DNA of 64,000 nt. Source: Desulfovibrio sp. GTDB taxonomy: Bacteria > Desulfobacterota > Desulfovibrionia > Desulfovibrionales > Desulfovibrionaceae. The notes beneath the pieces are model-generated. The model ran no database searches. It was not told where the DNA came from and was given only the letters and a program-made list of their open reading frames with translations. Location of the stretch: positions 620,001 to 684,000 of the forward strand of contig JAQYWK010000003.1 in assembly GCA_030145055.1 (NCBI GenBank), written 5' to 3'. Every line of letters begins with the position of its first letter. The first letter of the stretch is position 1. The position numbers were made by a program, and so were the translations under genes. This document shows, piece after piece, positions 53,645 through 62,914 of this stretch.

Positions 53645-54871
53645 ATGACTAAAACACTCGTTGGAAGCGTTGGAAATGTTGTTAGCGGGGATAGGTTCTG
53701 GGGGCGCGAAGCAGAACTTCAACGTCTACTGGAATATATTGACGAAGGGGCGCACCTTTCAATCATCGCTCAGCGACGTATTGGTAAGACAAGTCTTATG
53801 CGCGAGGCTGCTAGTCGCCTGTCTGAAGATTTCATCCCGCTTTATATAGATTTGCAAGCCTCGGAATCATCGGCAGGATTGGTAACAGAGCTCACGATAG
53901 CCACCGCTCCGCATGACGGTTTGTGGGGTAAGGCTAAATCTGTTTTTTCTAATCTCTTTAGTACTGCAACAGGTTGTGTGGACACCATATCCGTAGCTGA
54001 CTTTGAAATTAAAATTAAGGACGGGTTCAGCGGAGATAACTGGCAGGATAAAGGATCGCAGATTCTAAATATTCTTGCTTCGCAGGAAAAGCGGGTTGTG
54101 CTTTTTATAGATGAATTACCTATTTTGATTTCACGTATGCTGAATGATTACGACAGCGAAGGCATAAAGTCAGTACACACTCTTTTAACTTGGTTGCGCC
54201 TGCAAGCTCTTAAGCACAAAGATAAAATTTCGATGGTATTTGCTGGATCTATCGGGCTTGAACCCGTGCTGAGCCGAGCCAAACTTTCCGCTGATATCAA
54301 TCATTTAACGCCTTTTGAGCTTAAGCCTTGGACTGATCCCGTAGCTTTGGGGTGCCTAGAGGCTTTAGCTGCTCATCGTAAGATAGAGTTGCCAAAGAGT
54401 GCTGCACAACAGATGCTCGATCTACTTGGGTGTAATATTCCGTACCATGTGCAATTATTCTTCTCCAAAATAAGTGAACATTGCCAAGAAGCGAGAGCAC
54501 TTAGTTGTTCGCCCGAATCTATTCATGAAATTTTTAATGCTCGGATGCTTAACTCTAAGGGGCATTCTGACTTGGCTCACATGGAAGAGCGACTTGATAA
54601 AGTCTTCCATAAGGATGAACTTAAGCTGGCTATGGATATATTAACTCAGGTCGCAGTTATTGGTTTTATAGAACAGGCTCAGGTACAAACCTTGTGTGAT
54701 CGGCTTCAAGTGACGAAAGTTCAGCGAAGCAAACTATTACCTGAACTATTCACTACCCTTAAGCACGATGGGTATTTGAAAAAGAACACAGCTGGGAAAT
54801 ATGTATTTATATCAAACTTGTCACGCGAGTGGTGGCGGGGCAAATTCGGGGACTTTTTTGAAACCGTATAG
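53645..54871 (+). CDS. P-loop ATPase (archaeal ATPase / STAND-like)
   Basis: A 408-residue AAA-type ATPase: Walker A AQRRIGKTSLM near residue 42, Walker B VVLFIDELPIL near 160, a sensor region FAGSIGLEPVL near 200, and a winged-helix-like C-terminal part with LPELFTTLKHDGYLKK. No transmembrane part. GGGGG stands upstream of ATG 53645. It ends 12 nt before the start of the second, larger ATPase gene, so both form an operon. Such pairs are not part of known nif functions; the role is unknown. Confidence 0.8.
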   Translation: MTKTLVGSVGNVVSGDRFWGREAELQRLLEYIDEGAHLSIIAQRRIGKTSLMREAASRLSEDFIPLYIDLQASESSAGLVTELTIATAPHDGLWGKAKSVFSNLFSTATGCVDTISVADFEIKIKDGFSGDNWQDKGSQILNILASQEKRVVLFIDELPILISRMLNDYDSEGIKSVHTLLTWLRLQALKHKDKISMVFAGSIGLEPVLSRAKLSADINHLTPFELKPWTDPVALGCLEALAAHRKIELPKSAAQQMLDLLGCNIPYHVQLFFSKISEHCQEARALSCSPESIHEIFNARMLNSKGHSDLAHMEERLDKVFHKDELKLAMDILTQVAVIGFIEQAQVQTLCDRLQVTKVQRSKLLPELFTTLKHDGYLKKNTAGKYVFISNLSREWWRGKFGDFFETV

Positions 54872-54883
54872 GGAGCAATGATT

Positions 54884-57844
54884 ATGGACACTAAAATAGT
54901 CAAATACAATCCATCTTTTTTGAACGATCAGGAATTAATAGAATCTTTTGTTGTGCGCCAATCTTCGCTTGAACTTCTCATGGACGTGGTGCGCGAGAAT
55001 ACGCATGAAAATAATCAGCATTTATTAGTGATCGGGCCGCGTGGGAGCGGCAAGACCACTTTGTTACGCCGTGTGATTGCGGAGATACGTCAGACGCCGG
55101 AACTTGATGCCGTATTGTTTCCCCTGCCTTTTGGGGAAGAGAGTTACGAGGTAGCTTCTGCCGGAGAATTTTGGTTGGAGGCCATTCATCATATGAGTGA
55201 GCTTACCGGAGATTCTAGCTGGATCAAAGCACATGCCGAGCTACTGCAAGAACCTGACGATAAAAGACTTCAACAACGTTGTTTAGCCCGTTTGATGGAT
55301 TTTGCTGACAAATGTGGCAAGCGGTTACTTCTCGTTGTGGAAAATCTTAATCTCATGCTCGGGGAACAACTGGAAGATCATGATGCTTGGTCCTTGCGCA
55401 ATACGCTTATGCATGAATCTCGGTTGATGTTGCTCGGTTCCGCTACCAACCATTTTGATGCCATCAACGATCAGAATCAGGCTATGTTTGAATTGTTTCG
55501 CGTAATTGAAATTTCGAGGCTTACGGTTCAGGAATGCCAAAAGGTCTGGAATCGGGTTGCGGGGCATCCCATTACTGAGGAACAGGCGCGGGCCATACAG
55601 ATTCTCACAGGCGGTAATCCTCGACTTTTGACCATTCTTTCCGTGTTCGGGGCCAATCGCTCGTTCTGTTCACTTATGGATGATTTGTCTCTGCTAGTGG
55701 ATGAACATACTGACTATTTTAAATCAAATATTGAAAGTTTGCCCACTATGGAACGCAAGGTATTCGCTTGTCTGGCCTCGCTTTGGGAGGATAGTTTGTC
55801 CTGTGATGTTGCCAAGGCTTCACGGATGACGACAAATAAAGTCAGTGCGCAGCTCAATCGATTGGTGAAGCGTGGTGCTGTTAAGGTTGTGAGCGAGAAA
55901 AGTGGTAAGAAAAGATACCAACTGGCTGAACGATTATACAATATTTATTATTTGATGCGTAGAGGTCAGAATAGCGGACGAGTGCAGGCTGTAGTTCATT
56001 TTATGCGTCAGTTTTACGGGCAGGAACGGCTTCATGAGGCTGTTGAGATGATTGCCCGTGAGGCGTGTGGCATGAAGGAGGGAGAGAGACACGAACTCTT
56101 TCAGGCTATTCGGATGGTGTATGACTGTCCAGAAGCTAGAGGTATGCAGGATCGCTTGCGCGAATCATTGCCACAGGCCTTTTTAGAGCTTTCGGATATC
56201 CCTGATAATGTGAAGCTGATCTTCGCACCTGGTATGGACGATTTTGAGGATGAGGTTTTATCGCTGTCTCGGGAAATTGAAAAAATGATCTCCGATGAGC
56301 GGTGGAAAGAAGCTGAAAAGGCTATGCGCAAGGTAATGGAGCTTATCCCTGAGTTTGCAAAAGGATGGGCATCCCTTGGAGTTCTTTTGACTGATGAACT
56401 TGATCAGCCTGAGGAAGGTGTAATTTGCTTCCGCAAGGTTGTTGAATTAGATTCGGATAATGCTCGGGGCTGGGGTGTGCTTGGAGAGACTTTGGTTAAC
56501 AAACTTGATCAATCGAAAGAGGGAGAAAGTTGCTTACGCAGGGCGGTTGAATTAGATTCTGATGATGCTAGGGTTTGGGGCGCTCTTGGAGATATTTTGG
56601 CGAACAAACTTGATCAACCGAAAGAGGGAGAGAGTTGTTTACGCAGGGCGTCTAAGTTAGATCCGAACGAGGTTCAGGTTTGGAGCACCCTTGGTCATGT
56701 TTTGGTTAGTAAGCTTGATCAACCTGAGGAAGGAGCTACTTGCTTACGTAGGGCGTCTGAATTAGATCCGAATAATGTTCAGGTCTGGGGCAGACTTGGT
56801 AGTGTTTTGGCTAACAAGCTTGGTCAACTTGAAGAAGGTGTGAAATGCTTACGAAAGGTTGTGGAGCTAGAACCAGATAATATTCTGGGGTGGCGTGTTC
56901 TTGGGAGTTTTTTAGCATACAAGCTTGATCAACCTGAGGAGGGCGTTAATTGCTTCCGCAAGGTTATTGAATTAGATCCGAATGATACTATAAGTTGGAT
57001 TGCTCTTGGTAATGTCTTGGCTGACAACCTTGGCCAACCTGAGGAGGGTGCAAGTTGCTTATACAAGGCTGTGGAGTTAGACCCAGATAATGCTTTAAGT
57101 TGGAGACTTCTTGGGGAGGCTTTCGTATACAATCTCGATAAATCTGAGGAAGGTGTTGCTTGCCTCCGCAAGGTTGTTGAATTAGATTCGGACAATGCTA
57201 ATGCTTGGTCTTTACTCGGTTACATTCTTATATTTAATTTAGGAGAATGCGAGGAAGGTTACGAGTGTCTACGCAGAACTGCAGCTATCGATCCAGATCT
57301 CTTGGATAAGTCATATTTGTTAGACAAAATACGAACTGGAACTGTCTCGATTGCAACCATTGAGGATATTCTAAACTGCACCGGACGTCCGGGGGGATTG
57401 TTGAATGCCGTTGCTTGCAGTTTAATGGATGCAGAATCCTATGAAGACTTAGAAACCATCGAAAAGTGGGCACGAGAGTCAGTGGAAAAGATTGGAGATA
57501 AAGGTCACTGTCATGGCACTCTAGCAAAGATTTTGGCATTACGTGGCAAAGTTTCCGAATCTCTTAGTCATGCTTCCATTGTTCTTGAACATCCCGAAAT
57601 TGTTAATATAGATATTCAAGAAGCCACGGACATACTCACCACTGCCGCCGCCCTAGGCCACGCCCAAGAATCCCTAGATATTTTACTAGCTTCCCCAAGC
57701 TTATCCGTACTGGAGCCCGTAGCCGCAGGTCTTAAACAATATCTCGGACTTGACGTGCAAGCTCCTCAGGAAGTCAGAGAGATCGGCGAAGATATCGTAA
57801 AACGTATCGAACACTGGAAAGAATGGCACGCGGATCGAAATTAA
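54884..57844 (+). CDS. P-loop ATPase with C-terminal TPR-like repeats
   Basis: About 986 residues. An ATPase module (about 1-270; Walker A IGPRGSGKTTLLRRV, then LLLVVENLNLML as Walker B) is followed by a winged-helix stretch (about 285-350), a helical linker, about nine tandem 35-residue repeats (about 490-800; each with Trp at the start, then GxxL..KLDQPEEG and CLRRAVELDPDN), and a helical end. The layout (NTPase, winged helix, repeat array) is that of STAND sensors and scaffolds. It may sense a partner with the repeats. It pairs with the preceding ATPase. ATG 54884 gives better spacing from GGGAG than ATG 54878. Confidence 0.82.
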   Translation: MDTKIVKYNPSFLNDQELIESFVVRQSSLELLMDVVRENTHENNQHLLVIGPRGSGKTTLLRRVIAEIRQTPELDAVLFPLPFGEESYEVASAGEFWLEAIHHMSELTGDSSWIKAHAELLQEPDDKRLQQRCLARLMDFADKCGKRLLLVVENLNLMLGEQLEDHDAWSLRNTLMHESRLMLLGSATNHFDAINDQNQAMFELFRVIEISRLTVQECQKVWNRVAGHPITEEQARAIQILTGGNPRLLTILSVFGANRSFCSLMDDLSLLVDEHTDYFKSNIESLPTMERKVFACLASLWEDSLSCDVAKASRMTTNKVSAQLNRLVKRGAVKVVSEKSGKKRYQLAERLYNIYYLMRRGQNSGRVQAVVHFMRQFYGQERLHEAVEMIAREACGMKEGERHELFQAIRMVYDCPEARGMQDRLRESLPQAFLELSDIPDNVKLIFAPGMDDFEDEVLSLSREIEKMISDERWKEAEKAMRKVMELIPEFAKGWASLGVLLTDELDQPEEGVICFRKVVELDSDNARGWGVLGETLVNKLDQSKEGESCLRRAVELDSDDARVWGALGDILANKLDQPKEGESCLRRASKLDPNEVQVWSTLGHVLVSKLDQPEEGATCLRRASELDPNNVQVWGRLGSVLANKLGQLEEGVKCLRKVVELEPDNILGWRVLGSFLAYKLDQPEEGVNCFRKVIELDPNDTISWIALGNVLADNLGQPEEGASCLYKAVELDPDNALSWRLLGEAFVYNLDKSEEGVACLRKVVELDSDNANAWSLLGYILIFNLGECEEGYECLRRTAAIDPDLLDKSYLLDKIRTGTVSIATIEDILNCTGRPGGLLNAVACSLMDAESYEDLETIEKWARESVEKIGDKGHCHGTLAKILALRGKVSESLSHASIVLEHPEIVNIDIQEATDILTTAAALGHAQESLDILLASPSLSVLEPVAAGLKQYLGLDVQAPQEVREIGEDIVKRIEHWKEWHADRN
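56366..57290 (+). repeat. 105-bp tandem repeat region inside the TPR-type gene
   Basis: About nine units of 105 bp (35 codons) whose protein copies differ by several residues; DNA identity is highest between the first units. Repeat number could vary between strains by recombination. Confidence 0.75.
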
Positions 57845-57872
57845 TAGCTTTTATATAGTATTATAATTGATG

Positions 57873-57912
57873 AAAGTCCGACTAAAGTTGATTCCTTGGT
57901 CGGACTTTTTTA
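57873..57912 (+). terminator. terminator of the ATPase operon
   Basis: Ten-bp stem AAAGTCCGAC / GTCGGACTTT with a 16-nt loop, followed by TTTTTTA. It has the same loop style as the nifA terminator. Confidence 0.88.
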
Positions 57913-57956
57913 TGCTATGATTCCGAAATCTTAAATTAAATATTCTCCAAAAACCA

Positions 57957-57988
57957 AAGCCCCGCTAGACCTATGTCCAACGGGGCTT
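57957..57988 (-). terminator. terminator at the end of the nif cluster
   Basis: Stem AAGCCCCG / CGGGGCTT, followed on the minus strand by TGGTTTTTGG. It lies just after the nifB stop; it also has CTCTTTT on the plus strand side, so it may act both ways. Confidence 0.75.
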
Positions 57989-58023
57989 CTCTTTTCCAAT
58001 ATTCTTTCTTTTAAATAACCACC

Positions 58024-59292
58024 CTACCCGCAACTAGTCCCCGTCCCAGTGCAACAAGCCCCTGCTATTCCGCCTTTTCGGCTACTAAGCTTGCCGATGT
58101 CGCCTGTCGTATATACTGCGCTTAGTGCATCTGTGATGAACCCACTTACTACGTGGCATTCCATGCCGCTTTCTTCTAGTAGGAGCTGTGGCGTCTGACC
58201 TACGGCGGCGCTTAATACCGCTCTACAATCTTTGAAAGAAGCAGCTAGATCTGCCCAGCGTTTCGGTCCGCAGCCCGATTTTGGGGCCTGACGTTCTTCA
58301 ATTAAACGGAAATCACCAGAATCTGATTCTCCCCATATGTAGAAGGATTTGGCTTCCCCGAGGTGCTGGTTAACGAGCATCCCTTCGCGGCTGGCAACTG
58401 CCACGTACGGGCGTGATGCCAGTGGATCGATAGGTTTTAGCTTTGAACAAGCCTGTAATGTTCCGCAAAGTGACGCTGACTGATCATCGCCGAGCAGTCC
58501 TACTGCGTCAGCGCGGCAACGCTTGCAGTGAGTCATCTGCTCGATCACTTCGCCTGCTTCTTTGCGCAAAGGGCCGATTACATCGTGCTTCGGTTCAACT
58601 ACATTTGCAAAAGGTGTGTCCGCAGTTGGCTTGATGGGAATCATGTTCTGAATGTCCGCGCCAAGCTCCGCCACAACTTTTGCGACTTCTACGATGTGAT
58701 CTTCATTCACGCCTGGGATAACGATGGAATTTACCTTAACGACAATTCCACGTTCTTTAAGTCCTTTGATAGCTTCAAGCTGACGTTCTAGGAGAATTTT
58801 AGCTCCTTTTTCACCGCGATAAACAACGTTACCGTCTTTTACCCATGAGTAAATTTTTGCGCCGATTTTAGGATCTACTGCGCTGATAGTAATGGTGACG
58901 TGCGAGACTCCAAGCTCCGCGATATCATCTAAGTAAGGCAGGATTCCCATGCCGTTTGATGACAGGCAGAACAATAGATGCGGGTGCTTTTCGTTCAGCA
59001 AACGCATGGTCTCGAGTGTTTCCACAGGGTTGGCGAATGGATCACCAGGTCCGGCAATGCCTGCGACCGTTATTCGTGGCTCTTTTGCGAGAACTTTATC
59101 CATATATTCTGCGGCCTGAAATGGTTTCAGAACTCCGCTGGTTACGCCTGGGCGCGATTCATTTACACAATCATATTTTCTATTACAGTAGTTGCACTGA
59201 ATATTACATTTGGGTGCGATAGGTAGGTGAACTCTGCCGCATGATCCGGCGGTTTCCTTATTGAAACAGGGGTGCTTGCTTGTATCTTTCAT
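58024..59292 (-). CDS. nifB: nitrogenase cofactor biosynthesis protein NifB
   Basis: About 422 residues. The radical SAM domain carries CNIQCNYC, the CX3CX2C motif for the SAM-binding cluster, in the NifB-specific context RVHLPIAPK...NRKYDC...ESRPGVTS. GIAGPGDPFANP is the SAM-binding loop. Residues about 315-410 are a NifX/NafY-type domain (VASREGMLVNQHLGEAKSF). The end is Cys-rich (ACCTGTGTSC). It makes the NifB cofactor for nitrogenase. ATG 59292 is chosen (GGAG upstream); a longer reading would overlap nifN. It is the last gene of the minus-strand nif cluster. Confidence 0.95.
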   Translation of the reverse strand: MKDTSKHPCFNKETAGSCGRVHLPIAPKCNIQCNYCNRKYDCVNESRPGVTSGVLKPFQAAEYMDKVLAKEPRITVAGIAGPGDPFANPVETLETMRLLNEKHPHLLFCLSSNGMGILPYLDDIAELGVSHVTITISAVDPKIGAKIYSWVKDGNVVYRGEKGAKILLERQLEAIKGLKERGIVVKVNSIVIPGVNEDHIVEVAKVVAELGADIQNMIPIKPTADTPFANVVEPKHDVIGPLRKEAGEVIEQMTHCKRCRADAVGLLGDDQSASLCGTLQACSKLKPIDPLASRPYVAVASREGMLVNQHLGEAKSFYIWGESDSGDFRLIEERQAPKSGCGPKRWADLAASFKDCRAVLSAAVGQTPQLLLEESGMECHVVSGFITDALSAVYTTGDIGKLSSRKGGIAGACCTGTGTSCG

Positions 59293-59338
59293 TGGTTTGG
59301 CTCCTACAGTTTGGTCAAATTCGCTTTGGATTTTATGT

Positions 59339-60712
59339 TTACAAGTATCCGTAGCCGATATCACTGTCGCTCTGCTTCTTTTCAAGCACTGCGTTTACAA
59401 TCTTGTCGAACATCGAGAGTGCGCCGCCGTATCCAAGGTGAAGGATACGCTGACCACCGAAACGGTCATGAATCGGGAAGCCGACACGGATAAGTGGGAT
59501 GTTCCACGCTTTGGCGTATTTGTACCCCTTGGAATGACCGATCATAAGATCCGGTTTAAGTTCGCCTGCTTCTTCCGCGATATCGTGGAAATCAACACCT
59601 TCGCGAACAATCGGCATTTTACTTGTGACGCCGTCAGTTACCGCTGCGATGGATTCAGCTAACCCTTTGCCGCGTGCTCCGGTTCCTGCGAGGATGACAT
59701 CAACTCCAATCTCGCTAAGGAATGCACATAGGCCGGTGACTAAATCTTCTTCGCCGTAAATAACTGCGCGTTTACCGAACACGTATTTGTGTCCGTCAAC
59801 ATATGCGTCGATCAAACGTCCGCGCTCAAGTTCGTAGCGGCGCGGTGTGGGATTTCCGGTGATGGTTTCGAGGGAGTCGAAAAGCACATCCGTTTCACGT
59901 AGTCCCATTGGGATTCCCATGCGGTGGTTTTTCACTCCGAAATTCTTTTCGAGAGCAACTCCGCCTGTCTTGGTCCCAAGACAACGACCGAATTCGATTG
60001 TTGCATTTGCGCCGGACATCTTTTTAATGTCTGCGATGGGTGTGCCGCCGGAAGGAATTTTTACGTAATCCTCAAGTGCGGGACCATCGAGCGTTTCAGA
60101 AATATCTGGTAGAATTGTGGATTTGACTCCGAAATGATCACAAATATCTTTCAACTCACGAACATCTTCACAGGAGATCATGTTCGGAAGGATGTTTACT
60201 GAGCCGTCATCTTCTGCTTTTTCAGTACAAAGCTGTTCGACCATGGAGCAGACTGCCCCGTGCCAGCCATCGGTGTGTGTGCCGCTGTAACTTGCAGTTG
60301 AAACGCTTACGATTTCAGGAAGTGCTAGGTCGCCAAATTCTTTGTAGAACTCGGCTAGAATCATAGGAACGTCATCGCCGATGGTTTCGGTCAAACAGGT
60401 TGTCGCCACGCCGATCATTTCCGGCTCATACTTTTTCATGACGTTCAAGATGCCCTTTTTCAGATTCGGACCGCCGCCGTAGACTGCGGCCTTTTCGCCG
60501 AGTGCAGAGGATGCAACGTCTACAGGTTCGCGAAAATGGCTGATGACGTAACGTCTCATGTATGTCGCGCAACCCTGTGATCCATGTAGGAACGGGATTG
60601 AACCTTCTACACCGCGGAAAGCCATTGCCGCCCCGAGTGGTGTGCAGAGTTTGCAGGCGTTTGTGGTGGAAACGAAATTAGGTCTTTCCACTTTATTTTT
60701 AACTTTACTCAT
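59339..60712 (-). CDS. nifN: nitrogenase FeMo-cofactor scaffold NifN
   Basis: About 457 residues, nitrogenase component 1-like. Visible cluster-region Cys motifs are NACKLCTPLGAA and HGSQGCATYMRRY near the start, with TTCLTETIGDD in the middle. It pairs with NifE to form the scaffold on which FeMo-cofactor is completed. ATG 60712 overlaps the last bases of nifE (ATGAGTAA), showing translational coupling; 47 nt precede nifB. Confidence 0.93.
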   Translation of the reverse strand: MSKVKNKVERPNFVSTTNACKLCTPLGAAMAFRGVEGSIPFLHGSQGCATYMRRYVISHFREPVDVASSALGEKAAVYGGGPNLKKGILNVMKKYEPEMIGVATTCLTETIGDDVPMILAEFYKEFGDLALPEIVSVSTASYSGTHTDGWHGAVCSMVEQLCTEKAEDDGSVNILPNMISCEDVRELKDICDHFGVKSTILPDISETLDGPALEDYVKIPSGGTPIADIKKMSGANATIEFGRCLGTKTGGVALEKNFGVKNHRMGIPMGLRETDVLFDSLETITGNPTPRRYELERGRLIDAYVDGHKYVFGKRAVIYGEEDLVTGLCAFLSEIGVDVILAGTGARGKGLAESIAAVTDGVTSKMPIVREGVDFHDIAEEAGELKPDLMIGHSKGYKYAKAWNIPLIRVGFPIHDRFGGQRILHLGYGGALSMFDKIVNAVLEKKQSDSDIGYGYL

Positions 60713-62090
60713 TGCCTGCCCCCTTTTCGATTGTATTGATTTTGTTTGCGCGTCTTGGAACAAATGACCAAACGGGACTCATTACTGATGAATGAACTTC
60801 ACGGGCGAAGTTGAGCATCCCTTCGAATCCTTCCAGAGCTTCTTTGCGTTCGTGGTTATGATCGCAAAATCCTACGCCCAGCTTGTATGCGATGGGCCGC
60901 TCTTTTACACCGCCAACGAATAGATCAACGTCCTTTTCTTTGATGAAAGCTGAAAGCTCGAGCGGATTGGCATCATCAACTAGGATGGTTCCTGGATCAG
61001 AAATCCTTTCCAGCTCGGCGTAATCTTCTTTTGTTCCAGTCTGTGAACCGACCATGACTACCTTCATGCCGAGATGTCTGAATGCTTTTAGTAAGGAGAA
61101 AGCTTTAAATGATCCGCCAACGTACATGGCGACTTTTTTGCCTTCTAAATCCTTACGGTAGCGGGCTACTTCCGGCATGAGTTTTGAAAGTTCTTCTTTA
61201 ACGAGATCTTCAGTGCGCTTTACAATGTCAGGATCGATATCCTTAAAGAAATCAGCCACCTGATAGAGGGAATCTGCCATGTCTTCTATGCCGAGGTAGG
61301 AGACTCTAATATAAGATTTGCCGTACTTTTCTTCCATCATCTTTGCCAAATCAAGAGTTGCCCCCGAACACTGTACGAGATTTAGAGCCGCACCATGACT
61401 GCGACCAACGTCTCTAACGCGCCCGTCACCAGTGATATTGGCAACCACTTCAACGCCCATACGTCTGAAATATTCTCTAATGATCCAAATTTCTCCGGCG
61501 AGGTTGAAGTCGCCTAGAATGTTAACGGAGATTGGAGATACATCTGAAATATCTTCGGTTCCAACAAGCTTGAACATGGCTTTACAAGCCGCCATATATC
61601 CTTCGCGCTTGCTCCCTTTAAATCCTTCAGACATGACTGGAAGAACAGGGATTCCTTTCTTCGCGCTCATCTGTCTGCATACAGCTTCAAGGTCATCGCC
61701 GATGATGCCGACTATGCATGTGGAATAGACGAAAGCCGCTTTCGGGCTGTGACGATCAATAAGTTCATCAAGAGCCGCTTCAAGCTTTTTCTCGCCTCCG
61801 AAAATGACGTCCACTTCCTGTAGATCTGTGGAAAAGGACATTCTATGGAGCTCAGGTCCGCTGGAAAGAGCGCCGCGGATATCCCATGTGTAGACGGCGC
61901 AACCAATGGGGCCGTGAACCAGATGTAGTGCATCTGCGATGGGGTAGAGAACAACTCGTGATCCGCAGAAAACACATGCGCGCTGGCTGACTGCTCCTGC
62001 GAGGGATTCACGGTTGCAAGCGATGTCTATGTCGCCCTGTCCTGTTCTGTGGATCTGATCCTTTCTTTCTTCTAATATGGCAGTAGTCAT
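60705..62090 (-). CDS. nifE: nitrogenase FeMo-cofactor scaffold NifE
   Basis: A 461-residue nitrogenase-fold protein: QRACVFCGSRVVL, then HGPIGCAVYTWDIRG near the start, VYSTCIVGIIGDD, and IKEKDVDLFVGGVKERPIAYKLGVGFCDHNHE at the C-terminal end. It is the alpha-like partner of NifN. Eleven bases before it lies the GNAT gene; both are on the minus strand. Confidence 0.93.
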   Translation of the reverse strand: MTTAILEERKDQIHRTGQGDIDIACNRESLAGAVSQRACVFCGSRVVLYPIADALHLVHGPIGCAVYTWDIRGALSSGPELHRMSFSTDLQEVDVIFGGEKKLEAALDELIDRHSPKAAFVYSTCIVGIIGDDLEAVCRQMSAKKGIPVLPVMSEGFKGSKREGYMAACKAMFKLVGTEDISDVSPISVNILGDFNLAGEIWIIREYFRRMGVEVVANITGDGRVRDVGRSHGAALNLVQCSGATLDLAKMMEEKYGKSYIRVSYLGIEDMADSLYQVADFFKDIDPDIVKRTEDLVKEELSKLMPEVARYRKDLEGKKVAMYVGGSFKAFSLLKAFRHLGMKVVMVGSQTGTKEDYAELERISDPGTILVDDANPLELSAFIKEKDVDLFVGGVKERPIAYKLGVGFCDHNHERKEALEGFEGMLNFAREVHSSVMSPVWSFVPRRANKINTIEKGAGNE

Positions 62091-62100
62091 GGCTTTACCT

Positions 62101-62562
62101 TTATGAGTGACGCTTTCTCAGACAAATGAGACGGGTGGATTCCCACCCATGATTTTTATAGAAATTAAGTGCCGGAAAATTTTCGCTATCTGCGAGCAGT
62201 TGCAACCGTGATGCGTTGTGCTCTTTTGCGTATAATCCGACAGAGTTCATCAGCATTGCTCCAATTCCGCGTCCTTGCCATTCATTATGAACAACCACAT
62301 CTTCGACTACGAGTGACAGCCCGCCTTCCGCTGTGGAAATAAGAAACTGTCCGGAACACATGCCAACCACCATTCCACGGTTTTCCGCGACAATAATGCA
62401 CCCCTGATTGCTTTCAAAAAGCATCTCAAGTCCTCGAAGCTGAGTCTCTCTGTCTGCTGTGAAGTCTGCTTCTATGGAAAAAAGCATCTCCAGCAGCATT
62501 ACGAGGCTATTCAAATCTTCGCGGATTGCGGGCCTTATTATAGTTGTGCTTGGCATGTTCAT
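62101..62562 (-). CDS. GNAT-family N-acetyltransferase
   Basis: A 153-residue acetyltransferase: VVEDVVVHNEWQGRGIGAMLM is the acetyl-CoA-binding motif A (Q/RxxGxG/A, here QGRGIG). It ends LNFYKNHGWESTRLICLRKR. The substrate is unknown. It is placed within the nif gene cluster, 11 nt before nifE and 9 nt after the ferredoxin gene, so it is probably co-expressed with nitrogen fixation genes. Confidence 0.9.
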   Translation of the reverse strand: MNMPSTTIIRPAIREDLNSLVMLLEMLFSIEADFTADRETQLRGLEMLFESNQGCIIVAENRGMVVGMCSGQFLISTAEGGLSLVVEDVVVHNEWQGRGIGAMLMNSVGLYAKEHNASRLQLLADSENFPALNFYKNHGWESTRLICLRKRHS

Positions 62563-62571
62563 TTTCGCTTC

Positions 62572-62874
62572 TTAGGAGATTAAGTACTTGGCGCAAGGTT
62601 CGCCGTCTTCGAGGCCATCAAGGATCTCATCGATAGCCCCTTCGGAATCAACACCTTTGAACCACCAATTTTCAGGCTGAATAACGAGAATTGGACCAGC
62701 TTCACACTGTTTGAGGCAGGTGGTTGCGACAACAAGAACATCAAGCCCGCGATCAATTGTTTCTTCTTCGATGTACTGCAAAAATCCTTCAGTCTGTTTG
62801 TGGCAAATGCCTTTAGGATCTCCAGCCGCTCTAAAACTCTGACAACAAAGGATCATTCTTTCTGGTGTAGCCAT
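62572..62874 (-). CDS. thioredoxin-like 2Fe-2S ferredoxin
   Basis: A 100-residue ferredoxin of the thioredoxin-fold type. Cysteines are in MILCCQSFRAAGDPKGICHKQ, then ATTCLKQCEAGPILVI, the arrangement of the Clostridium-type/FeSII 2Fe-2S proteins. Such proteins are commonly placed near nifE/nifN in anaerobes and may donate electrons or protect nitrogenase. The RBS TAGGAG precedes the ATG. The end of the NifB-like gene is 40 nt upstream. Confidence 0.88.
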   Translation of the reverse strand: MATPERMILCCQSFRAAGDPKGICHKQTEGFLQYIEEETIDRGLDVLVVATTCLKQCEAGPILVIQPENWWFKGVDSEGAIDEILDGLEDGEPCAKYLIS

Positions 62875-62914
62875 TTTCTAATCTCCTATTAAAATCTTCA
62901 ATTTTTACTAAATG

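Noticed and set aside
56366-57290. CRISPR or non-coding tandem repeat
   Set aside because: The 105-bp period keeps the reading frame and encodes TPR-like helices.
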